Part shown: positions 24,410-35,266 of the stretch, piece after piece | Numbering within the stretch: the stretch's first letter is position 1 | Layout of the letters: every line of letters starts with the position of its first letter | From: Nothopassalora personata | Lineage: Eukaryota > Ascomycota > Dothideomycetes > Mycosphaerellales > Mycosphaerellaceae | Assembly (NCBI GenBank): GCA_033816765.1 | Contig: CM066288.1 | Coordinates: forward strand, 2,666,001 to 2,730,000 | Direction of reading: 5' to 3' | Length of the DNA stretch: 64,000 nt | Notes under the pieces: model-generated | Database searches by the model: none | Told to the model about the DNA's origin: nothing | Seen by the model: only the letters and a program-made list of their open reading frames with translations | Made by a program: the position numbers and the translations under genes

Positions 24410-25244
24410 GAGACTGGATGACTGAAGCTAGAATGAACGGGCGTGATTGCCATTTGGTTGTTGTTTTGCCTTTGGGAAAGGATTTTATGATACCACTTGT
24501 TTCATTGCGAATGCGGATGGAAGTCATTATGATGCATCGTCCTCGCTGCTGCAGTTTCTAGCATTGTATAGCTTTTTTGTTCCTTGGGGTCTCTTTTTCA
24601 GGTTAACGAGTTCAAGGGAACAATCATGTTTTACCTAGCACACACATTCTATCGTTTTGACTGCCACCTCGCCTATACACTTTCCAAAGGGCACATCTTG
24701 CCTGTTAACGTCCGATTCAGGCTCGAGGAATGGAAACGAAACCCGTTGCCGCCGTGCGCTTTCCCAGCATCTAACGCGACGCCGAATGCCTTCCACTCCA
24801 TTACATGGACCTAACGCTGAATCTTATATTGTCTGCTCAACAAAGATGCGGAGGGTTGTGAGCTTTTGCTCTCAGGATATCTACATCTACATCTACATCT
24901 CCGGCAAACCTCCTCATCCAAGGAGAATAGAACAAGGGACGCCTAGCCCTATGCTATGCCTGTCCACGCCGAAGGTGCCCATGTATCCAGCCTCTAATTC
25001 ATGCATCTCTCCGTCAATCGAGCGCCTCTAAATCTACAAGGTCAGAGTCGGTCCTGTGCGTCCTGCGACGATGCAAGCCGACCCTCTTCGATCTACTCTT
25101 CAACTTCATACTCGCTCTCCGCATCAACGAAGGGCGCCGCTGAGACCGGCTGTCGAAGCTCAAGTCCTGTGTCCCATGGCGTTCTGACTCTTGATCTGCC
25201 ACACTCTCGCTAGTAGTACGTCTCTGCGTGTGCACCTCTGGCTC
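24410..25244. other. Convergent intergenic region
   Basis: Between two convergent genes. It holds their 3' UTRs and a short ATCTAC tandem repeat near 24877-24900. No gene is seen. Confidence 0.5.
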
Positions 25245-28200
25245 CTAGACAGAGGAAGTTCGTTCTTGTGCGTTGACTTGTCCAGCCAACCACATCATCC
25301 TCCTGAAGTAATGCGCCATAAAACTCTCGGTATAGAAAGAATGCTGAGAGTCGTGCTGGCTGACCAAGTTGTGTGCCAGCTCGTGACAGAGAGTGACAAA
25401 CCAGTAGGCCATCGCATCCTGTTTGCCCTCTACTGTCTGCATTTGGCCCATGTGTAGCTGCATGAAGTACCGCAGATTGCAGAAGATGCTCCCATTGCTG
25501 TTGAACGCGATGCTGGCACCGGCCGCGTCGTGGTAAATATTGATAGTCTGAGGTCGTAGATCGAAGATCTGGGCCACTGCGATCAGGACTGCGGCAAACT
25601 GGACGAGGGGCTGCTCGTGGGCCTGGAGGAAGGCGCGAGGGTCGGCGTGAGAGCGTGAGAGGTAGAGCTTGAGGCCGTTACTTGTCTCGGTAATGTGAAC
25701 GAGGTCCTGGCCGGGCTTGCTATCGCAGTAGGATGGAGATTCTTTGATCTGCTTGGTGTCGGGCCTGGAGAAGAGGGATGAGGCGTTATACTCGCGGGTG
25801 GACTTAATGGCAGACTGCAGATTCGCTTGTAGGTCCCGCGGTGAGGTGACCCGCTCCGTGCCTGGGGTGATGGCGCTGTTGCTCGGGTCCTGCACGCTAT
25901 ACGGGGGTGGAGCGTCAGAGCCATTAATTCCCAGCATGTTTTGCATCTGTTGTGCCGCTTGTCCGCTCGAACTGATGCCCAGCTGATTTCTAATACTGTT
26001 GAACAGGCCACCAGTGCTCTTCTTGCCGCGAGAGGCAGGCCGGGCTTCGGGTGACTCGAAAGCGCCGGGCATGGACATTGTCTTCTCTGGCGTTGCTTGT
26101 CGTGTGGAAGTGTCCGGTTGAGGCGGTGCATTCGGGTTGCTGCGTGCAGCAAGTGCTTGCGACGGCATTAGTGCTGCCTCAGCTTCTTGCACACGCCTCT
26201 GCTCTTCATCTCGCTTCCGCCTCTCGGACTCTGCAAGACGTGACTCTGCTGCCTTGGCCCTCAAGATGCGGTCCACATTGTATCCTTTCCTCTTGAGTCT
26301 ACCAAGATCACTCTCGAGGATCGTCTCAAGGGCGAGGAGATCTTGTTGTCGTGGCCGCTTCAGCAGCACCGACATTATCGCTCTGCTGACTTCATACAGG
26401 TCGTAGCGGCCAGTCACGTAGAGCGTTGCGTCCTTCTTGCTTTCTCGGTGTAGTAGAGCGGTTCTCTTCTCCACAAAGGACATTTTGTAGCCTTTGAGCT
26501 TGTGCGTGACTTGCAGAAACTCTGTAACCTTCACAGTCATGTTCTGCTCCAGCCATTTTGCGTCGTGGCGAACAGAGTCAGAGGGATGATCGTGCAAGAA
26601 CAACCTGCAGCGTTCTACTAGCAACTGATGCAGTTTTGATGCTGCTGACTGATCGTTGAGAAGCTGACCCATCCGCTGGTCGTTGTCTACCAATTTGCTG
26701 AGCAATGGAGTATCTAGCGCAGAGTAGAGAATTTCCAATGCCTCATCCTGCGGACAAGTCATCAAGGTAGCAGCGAACAGGCGGTAAGTCTGGAAGTCGT
26801 CAACCACCACCATCTCTGGTGCTCTGGCTAAAGAGTACTCCAGAACCTTCGCGTCATCGTCATCGTAGTCCGACTTCTCCACGTTCCCATTTGCCGCAAC
26901 TTGTCGCTCGGCAAGCAGGCATGGCGATACTTTGAGCTTCTGCCACAAGGTCTTGTCCTTCTTCAGATTTGCAGCGCTCTCAGCAACTTTGCGCAGCAGC
27001 TGGAGGTACTTCTCTTGACCGAGCGTCTCTAGCAATCTAGTAGGTTGCCGTACGAGCATTTCAGCGATCTCAACAGCGCTGGGCTCGTGCTTCGACCCGA
27101 CTCGAAGCAAGAACGTATTGGCTTCATGGCCAAAGTCAACGAAGTCGAAAATGTCGCCGTATGATTGACTATCGCCGAGGAAACACGCTCGCGGAGTGAC
27201 GTAGCGGATGGTAGGGGCCTTGGTGCTGCCAGAGACAATGGGTACGATGGGTGAGTTACCGATCCTCTCTGCAAGGTTCCCACCTGGCCCGATCTCAGAT
27301 AGCCTCCCGGCGAAGTAGCTGAAGAGAAACTGTGCCAATCCGATGTTAGCGGGCGGAGCCTTGAGCAGACGCTCGGCGGCTGTGTCAATAGGCGGGTCCA
27401 TGGCCACACCAAATAGCGTGTGGTGCGCTTGCAAGTCCTCGCGCAATGTCCTGAATCTGAGTACGCCGGCCTTGGGATTAGCATAGCACTGCCTAGGCTT
27501 GGCCACCATATTTTGACTCTCGCCAGCAAAGGGCAGAACAGGTAAGAAGGCCTTGTCAATCTGTCCGACAGGGAATTTGTGATAATCGTGGTGGAAAGCA
27601 TTCATGATCCAGTAGTTGATCGCACTCTGTTGGAGCTCGCTGTTCATGGGTGCTTTCGAGAGAATATCCACAAGAACAGGCACCCCGGGATATGGCTGCA
27701 GACCAAGAACTCTTAGGAAGCGACCTTCAGGCGTATTTGTTCTGAACTGACCCGGCCACTGTAGTACAGGAAGGCCGAGCTTCCGAATGGCATCGTTTGG
27801 CTCGTACAGATCCGACACGCGATAAAGCTTTCCTTTGTCAGCCTGATCACAAGATTGAATTTCCGCTGGGCATATCGGCGTTTGCCGTAGGCGCTGCACA
27901 TCCTCCTTAGGGATATCGTCCTTGACACTAACGAGATACTTCACCAGATCCACATGACTCCACTTGCCTTCTTCTGTAGCTGAAGGAGTGATGGACTTTG
28001 CCATGAGCCGGTCGAAGACCACTGTAAGCTCTACCGTTTTGCGTACGCCAAGCGAGGACAAGAACTTTTCTTTCGTGCCCTGCAAGCCAGTAATGGTTGG
28101 CAAATCGTCGAAAAGCCGGACGTTGCCAAAGTATGCTTGTGGTGGCACTTTCATGCCTAGCTTGGTGGGTATCACCGTACGTGATGTAAGCAGATCTTGG

Positions 28201-30464
28201 ACTGTCTGCTTTGACGACGGCGACAGGCCATCCCATGACCTAGAAATGACGGGGAGGATCTGCGAGGCGACAGCCGGCGAGGTCGTAAGGCTCTGACCTG
28301 CCGGAAATCCTTGGCCGTTGCTCTCAACGATCCAACGTAGCCAGGGCACAATCTGTAGCTCGTCCCAGCCTATCGAAGAAAGCTGGCCCGGTGTAACGCC
28401 CTTTGTCAAGCGGAACGGAATGGTCGTCGGCGGTGATGGCAGATCGACAGGTATCCGCGCGCTATTCACGTATGTCTCGACGGAACCGAGCTGGATGACA
28501 GGGCTAGCAGAAGTGGCGAGGAACTCTTCGCTGACGCTAGCTATAGTGCCATCGAATAGCAACTGCACGCTAGCGGCATCCATCTCTTGCTGTGAGACCT
28601 TCTTGCAGGCCCATTTGATCAGCTCGTTGACTTGCTTCTCAGATAATGCCTGCCGTTCGAGCTCTGCCTTGATGTCCTTCGTCGTGATGTCAGACAGCAG
28701 GCCATAGTCTCGCAGCTTGCTCAAGAACGCCGGAGCCTTGTCCATCAGCTCGTCTGGTACCACAGGGATCCCGTCCACGAAGGTCAGGTCTTCGGTAGCG
28801 ACACGAACTTGAGAGCTGGGAAGAACGCCGCGTGTTGACAAAACATCAATACTATCTTGTTTGTTGCACGTCCAAAACGCCTCCTCGATGTACTGCCCAA
28901 CCTTCATCGCTGGAGTCGACTCGGCGAAGCTGTACTGTTCATACGTGTGGATACCGGCTGCCATGACAGCGTCAACATCTTTCTTCGAGATCTTCTTGCG
29001 ACCATCACCCGCTGCCGTCCGGTCTAGCCTGCCTTTGAGCTCTGCCATGTCACCAGCGTATGCTATACGACAGGCAATCCCGGCAACTCGTAGCATTTCG
29101 ATGTTCCAGTCCCGGACGTATCGTGCGTTCAAATCTATGCTTTCTCGCTCGACTGTAGGAATGACTGAAGGCGCGGATATGTGGGCCAGAAGACCTGTGG
29201 TCTGTGCGGTTGGGAAACCAATGAAGATCTTTCCACGCTTCGTTGGCTGCACCGATGCAAAGATCTCGCCAGCCTTGCTTGCAGAGGTGCCAGAGGATGT
29301 GCTTGATGAAGCCGTCGTCTCATCGAAGGAGGATGTCAAGATGGAGATACGAGTATGCTTTGGAGGTGGTTTCTTGGTCGCACGCTCGAGCTCAGCAGCC
29401 AACTGCTTGCTGACGTAGGTCTGCACATTGACCGTACTCATGCGGACAAAGACTGTCGACTGGCTGTACCCTGCCAGATCTTCCAGGATAGCCTGCTGCA
29501 GCACTTCCTCTTCCTTCTGCGCTTTTTGCCTGACCGTGTTGGTAGCTGACGCCCCTGTGAATTTCCCGAAGAAGCTCCTCAAGCTAAGTCCGCCCACGTC
29601 GTTCTGAGACTGCGCTGCAACTGCTGGTGTCGAGCTCGCCTGCGAGCGTCGGTTCCAGCCGACCACATTCATCCACTTGGCATCGATCTGGGCATTTTGG
29701 TATTCTACATCCACGATTTTCATAAGCCCATCCTTCGTCCTCGGCTCGAGCTCTTTCGGGATCTTGATCTGAGCACCGGGCGCCAACTTCTTGGACAAAG
29801 TGAGGATATTCCAGTCATCTAGCCATAGCTCGATATTCTGAAGCCCAACAAAGGTCAAGCTCGTGGCCAAGAACTGGCATAAGCTGAGAAGTTGGGGAAC
29901 TGGTGTGGTCTGATTCCTGTAGTCCAGCAAGAAGGTAGTACCTTTCTGTGCCTCTGCCACCTTGCCCCTCCTGGTGAACAGACTGTCTTTCTTCCAATAG
30001 AACGCCATGGACTGGTTGCCAGAGCTCACGAACGGAGACTCACAGTCGGCGAAGACGGAGTAGAATCCGACACCAAAGGCACCGATCTTGGTCTCATCAG
30101 GATTGCCCTCTGCGATGCGCTTAAGGCGCTGCCAGTCCGTCTCTTTGAACAGCTCGCCATCGTTGAATACCATGAGCGTCTTGAGGCTGTGATTTAGGAG
30201 GGTGTGCTTGAGAAGCTCGCTCGATTCTTGCGTGTGCGGGAGGGGTACTGTTGCTGAAGGGAGTGTCTCGAACCGGATCGTGACCGTGGAGGCTTGCGCA
30301 TCGGCGGCGTTCTGTATGAGTTCTCGCAGCGTCGTCCATTCGCCGGAATAGCGCGCGAGTACTTTGTCGATGAGTGCTCGAGTGTTGACTGTGACGGCCT
30401 CTTCGTCCTCGAGACTACCCATCGTCTGCTCACGCAGCCGCGCGAGGGTCTGCGACGCCGCCAT
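25245..30464 (-). CDS. DUF3684 protein: GHKL (sacsin-like) ATPase domain with C-terminal HExxH motif
   Basis: Very large single-exon gene, 1739 residues. The N-terminus is a GHKL/HSP90-type ATPase domain as in sacsin: ELIQNAADA (N box, about 47-55), FNDGELF (about 98-104) and GAFGVGFYSVF (about 126-136). A central region of about 1200 residues has no motif I know and fits the fungal DUF3684 family. Residues about 1395-1440 are charged and probably coiled coil, followed by a disordered segment. The C-terminal part has HELAHNLVSQH at 1694-1704, the HExxHxxxxxH spacing of zinc metallopeptidases. Start ATG 30464 has a good context (GCCATGG); a second ATG 14 residues on (MGSLED) is possible. The function is not known. 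It is divergent from CSE1. Confidence 0.9.
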   Translation of the reverse strand: MAASQTLARLREQTMGSLEDEEAVTVNTRALIDKVLARYSGEWTTLRELIQNAADAQASTVTIRFETLPSATVPLPHTQESSELLKHTLLNHSLKTLMVFNDGELFKETDWQRLKRIAEGNPDETKIGAFGVGFYSVFADCESPFVSSGNQSMAFYWKKDSLFTRRGKVAEAQKGTTFLLDYRNQTTPVPQLLSLCQFLATSLTFVGLQNIELWLDDWNILTLSKKLAPGAQIKIPKELEPRTKDGLMKIVDVEYQNAQIDAKWMNVVGWNRRSQASSTPAVAAQSQNDVGGLSLRSFFGKFTGASATNTVRQKAQKEEEVLQQAILEDLAGYSQSTVFVRMSTVNVQTYVSKQLAAELERATKKPPPKHTRISILTSSFDETTASSSTSSGTSASKAGEIFASVQPTKRGKIFIGFPTAQTTGLLAHISAPSVIPTVERESIDLNARYVRDWNIEMLRVAGIACRIAYAGDMAELKGRLDRTAAGDGRKKISKKDVDAVMAAGIHTYEQYSFAESTPAMKVGQYIEEAFWTCNKQDSIDVLSTRGVLPSSQVRVATEDLTFVDGIPVVPDELMDKAPAFLSKLRDYGLLSDITTKDIKAELERQALSEKQVNELIKWACKKVSQQEMDAASVQLLFDGTIASVSEEFLATSASPVIQLGSVETYVNSARIPVDLPSPPTTIPFRLTKGVTPGQLSSIGWDELQIVPWLRWIVESNGQGFPAGQSLTTSPAVASQILPVISRSWDGLSPSSKQTVQDLLTSRTVIPTKLGMKVPPQAYFGNVRLFDDLPTITGLQGTKEKFLSSLGVRKTVELTVVFDRLMAKSITPSATEEGKWSHVDLVKYLVSVKDDIPKEDVQRLRQTPICPAEIQSCDQADKGKLYRVSDLYEPNDAIRKLGLPVLQWPGQFRTNTPEGRFLRVLGLQPYPGVPVLVDILSKAPMNSELQQSAINYWIMNAFHHDYHKFPVGQIDKAFLPVLPFAGESQNMVAKPRQCYANPKAGVLRFRTLREDLQAHHTLFGVAMDPPIDTAAERLLKAPPANIGLAQFLFSYFAGRLSEIGPGGNLAERIGNSPIVPIVSGSTKAPTIRYVTPRACFLGDSQSYGDIFDFVDFGHEANTFLLRVGSKHEPSAVEIAEMLVRQPTRLLETLGQEKYLQLLRKVAESAANLKKDKTLWQKLKVSPCLLAERQVAANGNVEKSDYDDDDAKVLEYSLARAPEMVVVDDFQTYRLFAATLMTCPQDEALEILYSALDTPLLSKLVDNDQRMGQLLNDQSAASKLHQLLVERCRLFLHDHPSDSVRHDAKWLEQNMTVKVTEFLQVTHKLKGYKMSFVEKRTALLHRESKKDATLYVTGRYDLYEVSRAIMSVLLKRPRQQDLLALETILESDLGRLKRKGYNVDRILRAKAAESRLAESERRKRDEEQRRVQEAEAALMPSQALAARSNPNAPPQPDTSTRQATPEKTMSMPGAFESPEARPASRGKKSTGGLFNSIRNQLGISSSGQAAQQMQNMLGINGSDAPPPYSVQDPSNSAITPGTERVTSPRDLQANLQSAIKSTREYNASSLFSRPDTKQIKESPSYCDSKPGQDLVHITETSNGLKLYLSRSHADPRAFLQAHEQPLVQFAAVLIAVAQIFDLRPQTINIYHDAAGASIAFNSNGSIFCNLRYFMQLHMGQMQTVEGKQDAMAYWFVTLCHELAHNLVSQHDSQHSFYTESFMAHYFRRMMWLAGQVNAQERTSSV

Positions 30465-31048
30465 GGCGACTTGGGGACAGGTTGTGCAGCAAGTCGTACG
30501 ACTGCGCCAGTTAGGTCATAGTAGGTGAGTCTGCCGTCACGGCGGGTGTGAATGCTACGCTACAGTGTAGCTGCCCTGAGTGAGTACTTCAAGCCTGGAG
30601 CGAGGGTGGCGTAGTGGCGTAGTGGCGGATGCAGGAAGCCCAGCGGACGTAGCTGATTCCAGCTGTACAGTACAATGCAAGCGAATGCTGTGGCTGTGGC
30701 TGTGGCTGTGGCTGAGCGACAAGACAGACGTGTGTTACAAGCGAATTATTGAGTCGCGATAATCGTGTACAATATGCGCAGATGATCAGGTGCCTGGCGG
30801 AACAAACGAACGTCCTTCGAGACGCTCAACTCTCGATGACTTCACGTGTCAACACGCCGTCTCCACACACGAGATGCAGCTGCAGGGTTCGCGTCTTGCA
30901 GGCCATATCCCTGCCGGCGAGCTCAGCCGCCAACTTTATCGCCGGGCCCAAGCTCTGTGGTGTTTGACCTGACAACCATACCGAGCAAACCATCAGCTCG
31001 TCGACTGTTTCCGCGAGACAGACACACACTACTGCAACATCAGCCCAA
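30465..31048. promoter_or_regulatory. Shared divergent promoter, DUF3684 gene and CSE1
   Basis: 584 bp between the two start codons, so both promoters must lie here unless they overlap the genes. It contains a 28-bp tandem repeat of the hexamer TGTGGC at 30687-30714. No clear TATA box. Confidence 0.55.
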
Positions 31049-33982
31049 ATGTCGGTCGATCTGCAGTCCGTGGCGAGTCTCCTTTCGGCCAGCTTGGACC
31101 CGAGACAGAACAAGCAGGGTAAGGAAGCTGCATGCAAACAAGGCCGACTGCTCACACTTCTCACAGCGGAGCAGTCACTGAAGAACGAGGAGGCCAAGCC
31201 CGGCTTCTCGTTAGCTCTCCTCCACATCGTCGCCGCCGAAACATTCCCTCTCAACACTCGACTTGCCAGCGCACTGTTCTTCAAGAACTTTGTGCGGCGG
31301 AACTGGACCAACGAAGATGGCGAGCACAAGTTACCCGCCAACGAGGTGTCCACGATCAAGAGCGAGCTCATCGGCCTGATGGTCAAAGTCCCTCCGGCCC
31401 TGCAGGCGCAACTCGGTGATGCCATCAGCGTCATTGCAGACAGCGACTTCTGGGAGCGGTGGGACACGTTGGTGGACGACCTCGTGTCGCGACTGACGCC
31501 CGACGACGCGAACATCAACAACGGTGTGCTGCAAGTGGCACATTCCATCTTCAAGAGATGGGAGCCTCTGTATCGGTCCGATGAGCTATACACAGAGATC
31601 AACCACGTACTTAGCAAGTTTGCAGGACCATTCCTACAGCTGTGGGAGAACACCGATCGTCAGATCACCGAGAACCAGAGCAACGCGGAAGTGCTCAAGG
31701 CACACTACGCCACCCTCGATCTGATCATCAAGCTCATGTACGATCTCTCGACACACGATATGCCGCCGCAGTTCGAGGAGTCGCTGAGCGTCATCTCCAC
31801 ATTACTCCACAAGTACCTCACATACGAGAACGCGGCGCTGAACACCAACGACGAGTCAGAAGCAGGCCCGCTGGAGCAAGTAAGAGCAGACGTCTTCCGG
31901 GTGTTGGTTCTGTACACGCGGAAGTACGACGAGGAGTTCAAGCAGTACATCACACAGTTCATTGGCACATCCTGGAATCTGCTCACCACGTTGGGCCCAG
32001 AGGCCAAGTACGACTTGGTCGTCAGCAGAGCATTGGAATTCTTGACCACGATCGCAGGCATCCAAGAGCACGCTCAGAACTTCAACAGCCCGGAAGTGCT
32101 GGGACAGGTAACAGAAAAGGTCGTGATACCAAACTTGTCGTTGCGAGACTCGGATATCGAAACCTTCGAGGACGAACCAATTGAATACATTCGACGAGAT
32201 CTGGAAGGCTCCGACGATGACACACGACGACGAGCAGCGACTAACTTCCTGCGGAAGCTGATGGAGGCCTTCGAGAAGCCAGTGACCGATGTGGTCAACC
32301 GCTATGTGCATCACTTCTTGGGCGAGTACCGGAAAGACCAGAGCAGCAACTGGAAGGCCAAGGATACTGCCGTACATCTCTTCTCTGCCATCGCTGCAAA
32401 GGGTACTGCGACCGCGGCGAAGGGCATCCTGAGCGTGAACAACAACGTCAGCGTAATCGATTTCTTCCAGGAGAACGTCGCAGAAGATCTGACCAACTCG
32501 GACGCTGAAGCATTGCTCAAGGTTGACGCGATCAAGTATTTGTACCTGTTCCGCAGCATCCTCTCGCCGCATCAGTGGCAAGCGGCTTTCCCCCTGCTTG
32601 TGCAGCACCTCAACTCCTTGAATTACGTTGTCTACACCTACGCGGCAATTGCGGTCGACCGAGCTTTGTACCTCACCAACGAACAGCGACAGCCGATTAT
32701 TCCACGTGAGAATATAATTCCACTCTCAAAGGATCTGCTTCAACATCTGTTCAAGTTGGTCACCAAGGATGCGAAGCCTGAAAAGGTCCAGGAAAACGAG
32801 TTCTTGATGAAGTGTGTCATGCGGGTGCTCATCGTCATCCGAGAGGCCATTGTGGACATCGTGGATCTGGTGCTCACAAACCTCGTCAACATCACCAAGG
32901 TCATTCGGCACAACCCTTCAAACCCCGGCTTCTGCTACTACCACTTCGAATCGCTGGGCGCCCTGATCAGGTTTGCGGGACCTGCACAGCCCGAGAAGAT
33001 CGAGTCGAGTCTGTTCCCTACCTTTATGGAAGTGCTCCAAGGCCAGGTCGAAGAGTTCTCACCTTACATCTTCCAGCTCTACGCTCTCATGGTAGCCACG
33101 AATCCCTCGGGTCAGCTGTCAAGCAACTTCCAGCAGCTGGTGCAGCCCATTCTTGTCCCCGCCATGTGGGACAGTAGAGGAAATGTGCCAGCTTTGACTC
33201 GATTGCTCATCGAGATCGTCCCTCGTGGTGCCGAGCAAATAGCAGCTGCAAATCAGACAGAGGCACTGCTTGTCATCTTCCAGAAGCTTGTGAGCAGCAA
33301 AGCGTACGAGACCCACGCCATGGACCTGATCGAGGCAGTCGTTCGCAGCTTCTCAGTGACCGCCCTCGAGCATTACTGGCAATCGATCGTACAGCTCATG
33401 TTCACTCGATTGTCCAACTCAAAGACGGAGAACTTCAAAATCCGCTTCGTGCGCTTCTACCACCTCGTCTCAGCGCTCGTCGACCAGGGTCTCGGTGCCG
33501 ATTTCTTCATTGCTGTTGCCGACAAGGTGCAGGCCAACGTGTTCACACCCATCTACACCACCATCATTCTTCCGGACACACAGAAGCTCAGTCGGCCCTT
33601 CGACCGCAAGACTGCTTGCATATCTCTCACTCGCACGCTTGCAGACAGTCAGGCGTTCGTGGACCGCTATGCCAAGCGCGGCTGGACAATTACTTGCGAG
33701 GCACTCCTCAAGCTTCTGATCAACCCACCTCTTCCCCAAGCAGCGGACGACACCATCGAGGACCGCGACGTGGACGAGCTAGGCTTTGGCGCGGCTTTCA
33801 CCCAGCTCAACACATGCAAGCGCCCAGCCTCAGACCCATGGCCGGAAATTCATGATGTCAAGGCGTGGGTTGGCACAACATTGAAAGAGGCCGACCAGAG
33901 ACATAATGGAAGAATCGCACAGTTCGTCACCGACAAGCTCGATGCACAGGGCCAAGCAGCACTCCAGAGTGTCATGGCTTAG
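31049..33982 (+). CDS. CSE1: CSE1/CAS: importin-alpha re-exporter
   Basis: Karyopherin of the importin-beta family that returns importin-alpha from nucleus to cytoplasm with Ran-GTP. Two exons, 31049-31118 and 31167-33982, give 961 residues, the size of yeast Cse1 (960). Signs: the N-terminal importin-beta block (KPGFSLALLHIVA... NTRLASALFFKNFVRRNW), many HEAT-like helical repeats, and the conserved SRALEFLTT and VNRYVHHFL blocks. The 48-nt intron (GTAAGG...CTCACAG) is a multiple of three without a stop, so the unspliced frame stays open; splicing gives NKQAEQSLK, matching the family, whereas the unspliced form adds 16 unrelated residues. Confidence 0.95.
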   Translation: MSVDLQSVASLLSASLDPRQNKQGKEAACKQGRLLTLLTAEQSLKNEEAKPGFSLALLHIVAAETFPLNTRLASALFFKNFVRRNWTNEDGEHKLPANEVSTIKSELIGLMVKVPPALQAQLGDAISVIADSDFWERWDTLVDDLVSRLTPDDANINNGVLQVAHSIFKRWEPLYRSDELYTEINHVLSKFAGPFLQLWENTDRQITENQSNAEVLKAHYATLDLIIKLMYDLSTHDMPPQFEESLSVISTLLHKYLTYENAALNTNDESEAGPLEQVRADVFRVLVLYTRKYDEEFKQYITQFIGTSWNLLTTLGPEAKYDLVVSRALEFLTTIAGIQEHAQNFNSPEVLGQVTEKVVIPNLSLRDSDIETFEDEPIEYIRRDLEGSDDDTRRRAATNFLRKLMEAFEKPVTDVVNRYVHHFLGEYRKDQSSNWKAKDTAVHLFSAIAAKGTATAAKGILSVNNNVSVIDFFQENVAEDLTNSDAEALLKVDAIKYLYLFRSILSPHQWQAAFPLLVQHLNSLNYVVYTYAAIAVDRALYLTNEQRQPIIPRENIIPLSKDLLQHLFKLVTKDAKPEKVQENEFLMKCVMRVLIVIREAIVDIVDLVLTNLVNITKVIRHNPSNPGFCYYHFESLGALIRFAGPAQPEKIESSLFPTFMEVLQGQVEEFSPYIFQLYALMVATNPSGQLSSNFQQLVQPILVPAMWDSRGNVPALTRLLIEIVPRGAEQIAAANQTEALLVIFQKLVSSKAYETHAMDLIEAVVRSFSVTALEHYWQSIVQLMFTRLSNSKTENFKIRFVRFYHLVSALVDQGLGADFFIAVADKVQANVFTPIYTTIILPDTQKLSRPFDRKTACISLTRTLADSQAFVDRYAKRGWTITCEALLKLLINPPLPQAADDTIEDRDVDELGFGAAFTQLNTCKRPASDPWPEIHDVKAWVGTTLKEADQRHNGRIAQFVTDKLDAQGQAALQSVMA
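31119..31166 (+). other. Cryptic 48-nt in-frame intron of CSE1
   Basis: GTAAGG donor and CTCACAG acceptor. Length is divisible by three and there is no stop, so gene callers could miss it. Removal restores the conserved spacing of the N-terminal helix. Confidence 0.82.
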
Positions 33983-34189
33983 GGTCGCCAGTCGTCATGG
34001 TTAAGAGTACGGCGCAACCAGCCATGCAGGCTCGGCGTTGGGAGAAAGGATAATTTGGTATGATACCACGGCTGCGCGCACACGTTGTCGCGTACGCCCA
34101 GCGGAAAGGAGAGCAAAAGTAGGTATGTACAGGTAGGTGTATCATAGTCGCCTTCAAAAGTCATTCGCACGCGTTCCCACTGAGGAGTG

Positions 34190-35266
34190 CTACTGCCATA
34201 TAACAGTATTGTCCGAATAATTCACTTTCGCCACATACAATGCTCTCCTCGTCCCAACATCCTCCTTCCTAGCGTAGCCGTGAAACGCGAAGAACGCCCC
34301 ATTGTCTCCCGCCACACTTGCACCGCCCGGTCCGATCATGCCCCTCGTCCCCGTCACAGCCAGCGGTTTCAACGTCTTCGTAAAAGGACCCAGCGGACTC
34401 CTGCTCGTGGCGTAGTTAACGTCATAAAGCTTCGTCGTCCAGCAATGCGAGCTGAAGAACAAGAAATACACCCCCTCCTGACTCCGCACCATAAACGGCG
34501 CCTCAACCAACGGTCCATCCAACTCGGAATTCGTCAGAATCTCCACGGCCGCTCCAATCTTCGTCGTCCCGTCGGCTTCCACTCTCTGGATCATGATGGG
34601 CGTGCTCACGATGGGCGCGACGGTGTTCCCGCAAGAACCGCCGTGGCCGATGGCGTTGCTGTCGACTTTGTAGACGGCGTAGGAGGCGTTGTCTACGGGG
34701 TCTATGAAAGCTGAGGCGTCGAGGGCGCCGCCGTGGTGTGTGGGGCAGGCGAAGGGGGAGTCTGAGTTGCTGCGGTAAGGGCCCTCGACCGCGGTGCTGA
34801 CTGCGGTTCCTACGCAGTGGAAGCCACCTGAGCCGCCGGTGTTGGTTACGGCGGAGTAGTACATGAGGAATTTCCCGTCGGCGCGGCGAGATACGCTTGG
34901 TGCCCAGGTTCCGGCGGCGGCGGCGTCAACCCATGGGGCAAGGGAGGCGAGGGCGTCGTGTCCTTGTTTGAGGGTCCATGATTGGAAGTCTTGAGAGGTG
35001 GCGACTTGGACTTTCACTTCTTTGAAGTCGGAGGTGGATTGGGAGGCAAAGGCATACCAGGTATTGCCCACTTTGATGATGGAGGGGTCTGGAAACTGTA
35101 AGAGTCGTCAGTGAGAGCGGAAGGTCTGGGGTTGACAGGGTGAATATACGTCGGTTGTTATTACGGGCTCGATGTCTGGGAGGGACGCTCGCCTGGGTGA
35201 CGGAGCTGCCAATGTTGTGGGTGCGAGGAGTAGCACAGCGGCGAGGAATGAAATTGCTCGAGCCAT
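34190..35266 (-). CDS. Secreted glycoside hydrolase family 43
   Basis: Probable secreted arabinan/xylan-debranching enzyme of the five-bladed beta-propeller GH43 family. Two exons on the minus strand, 35266-35150 and 35095-34190; 340 residues. Exon 1 encodes a signal peptide (MARAISFLAAVLLLAPTTLA, cleavage after about residue 20). The 54-nt intron (GTATAT...TTACAG) restores DFPDPSIIKVGNTWYAF, with the catalytic base aspartate. Further signs: ALDASAFIDP with the pKa-tuning Asp and PLVEAPFM with the acid Glu. The usual later blade RGMIGPGGASV is present. Substrate (arabinose or xylose side chains) cannot be decided. Convergent with CSE1, 207 bp apart. Confidence 0.9.
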
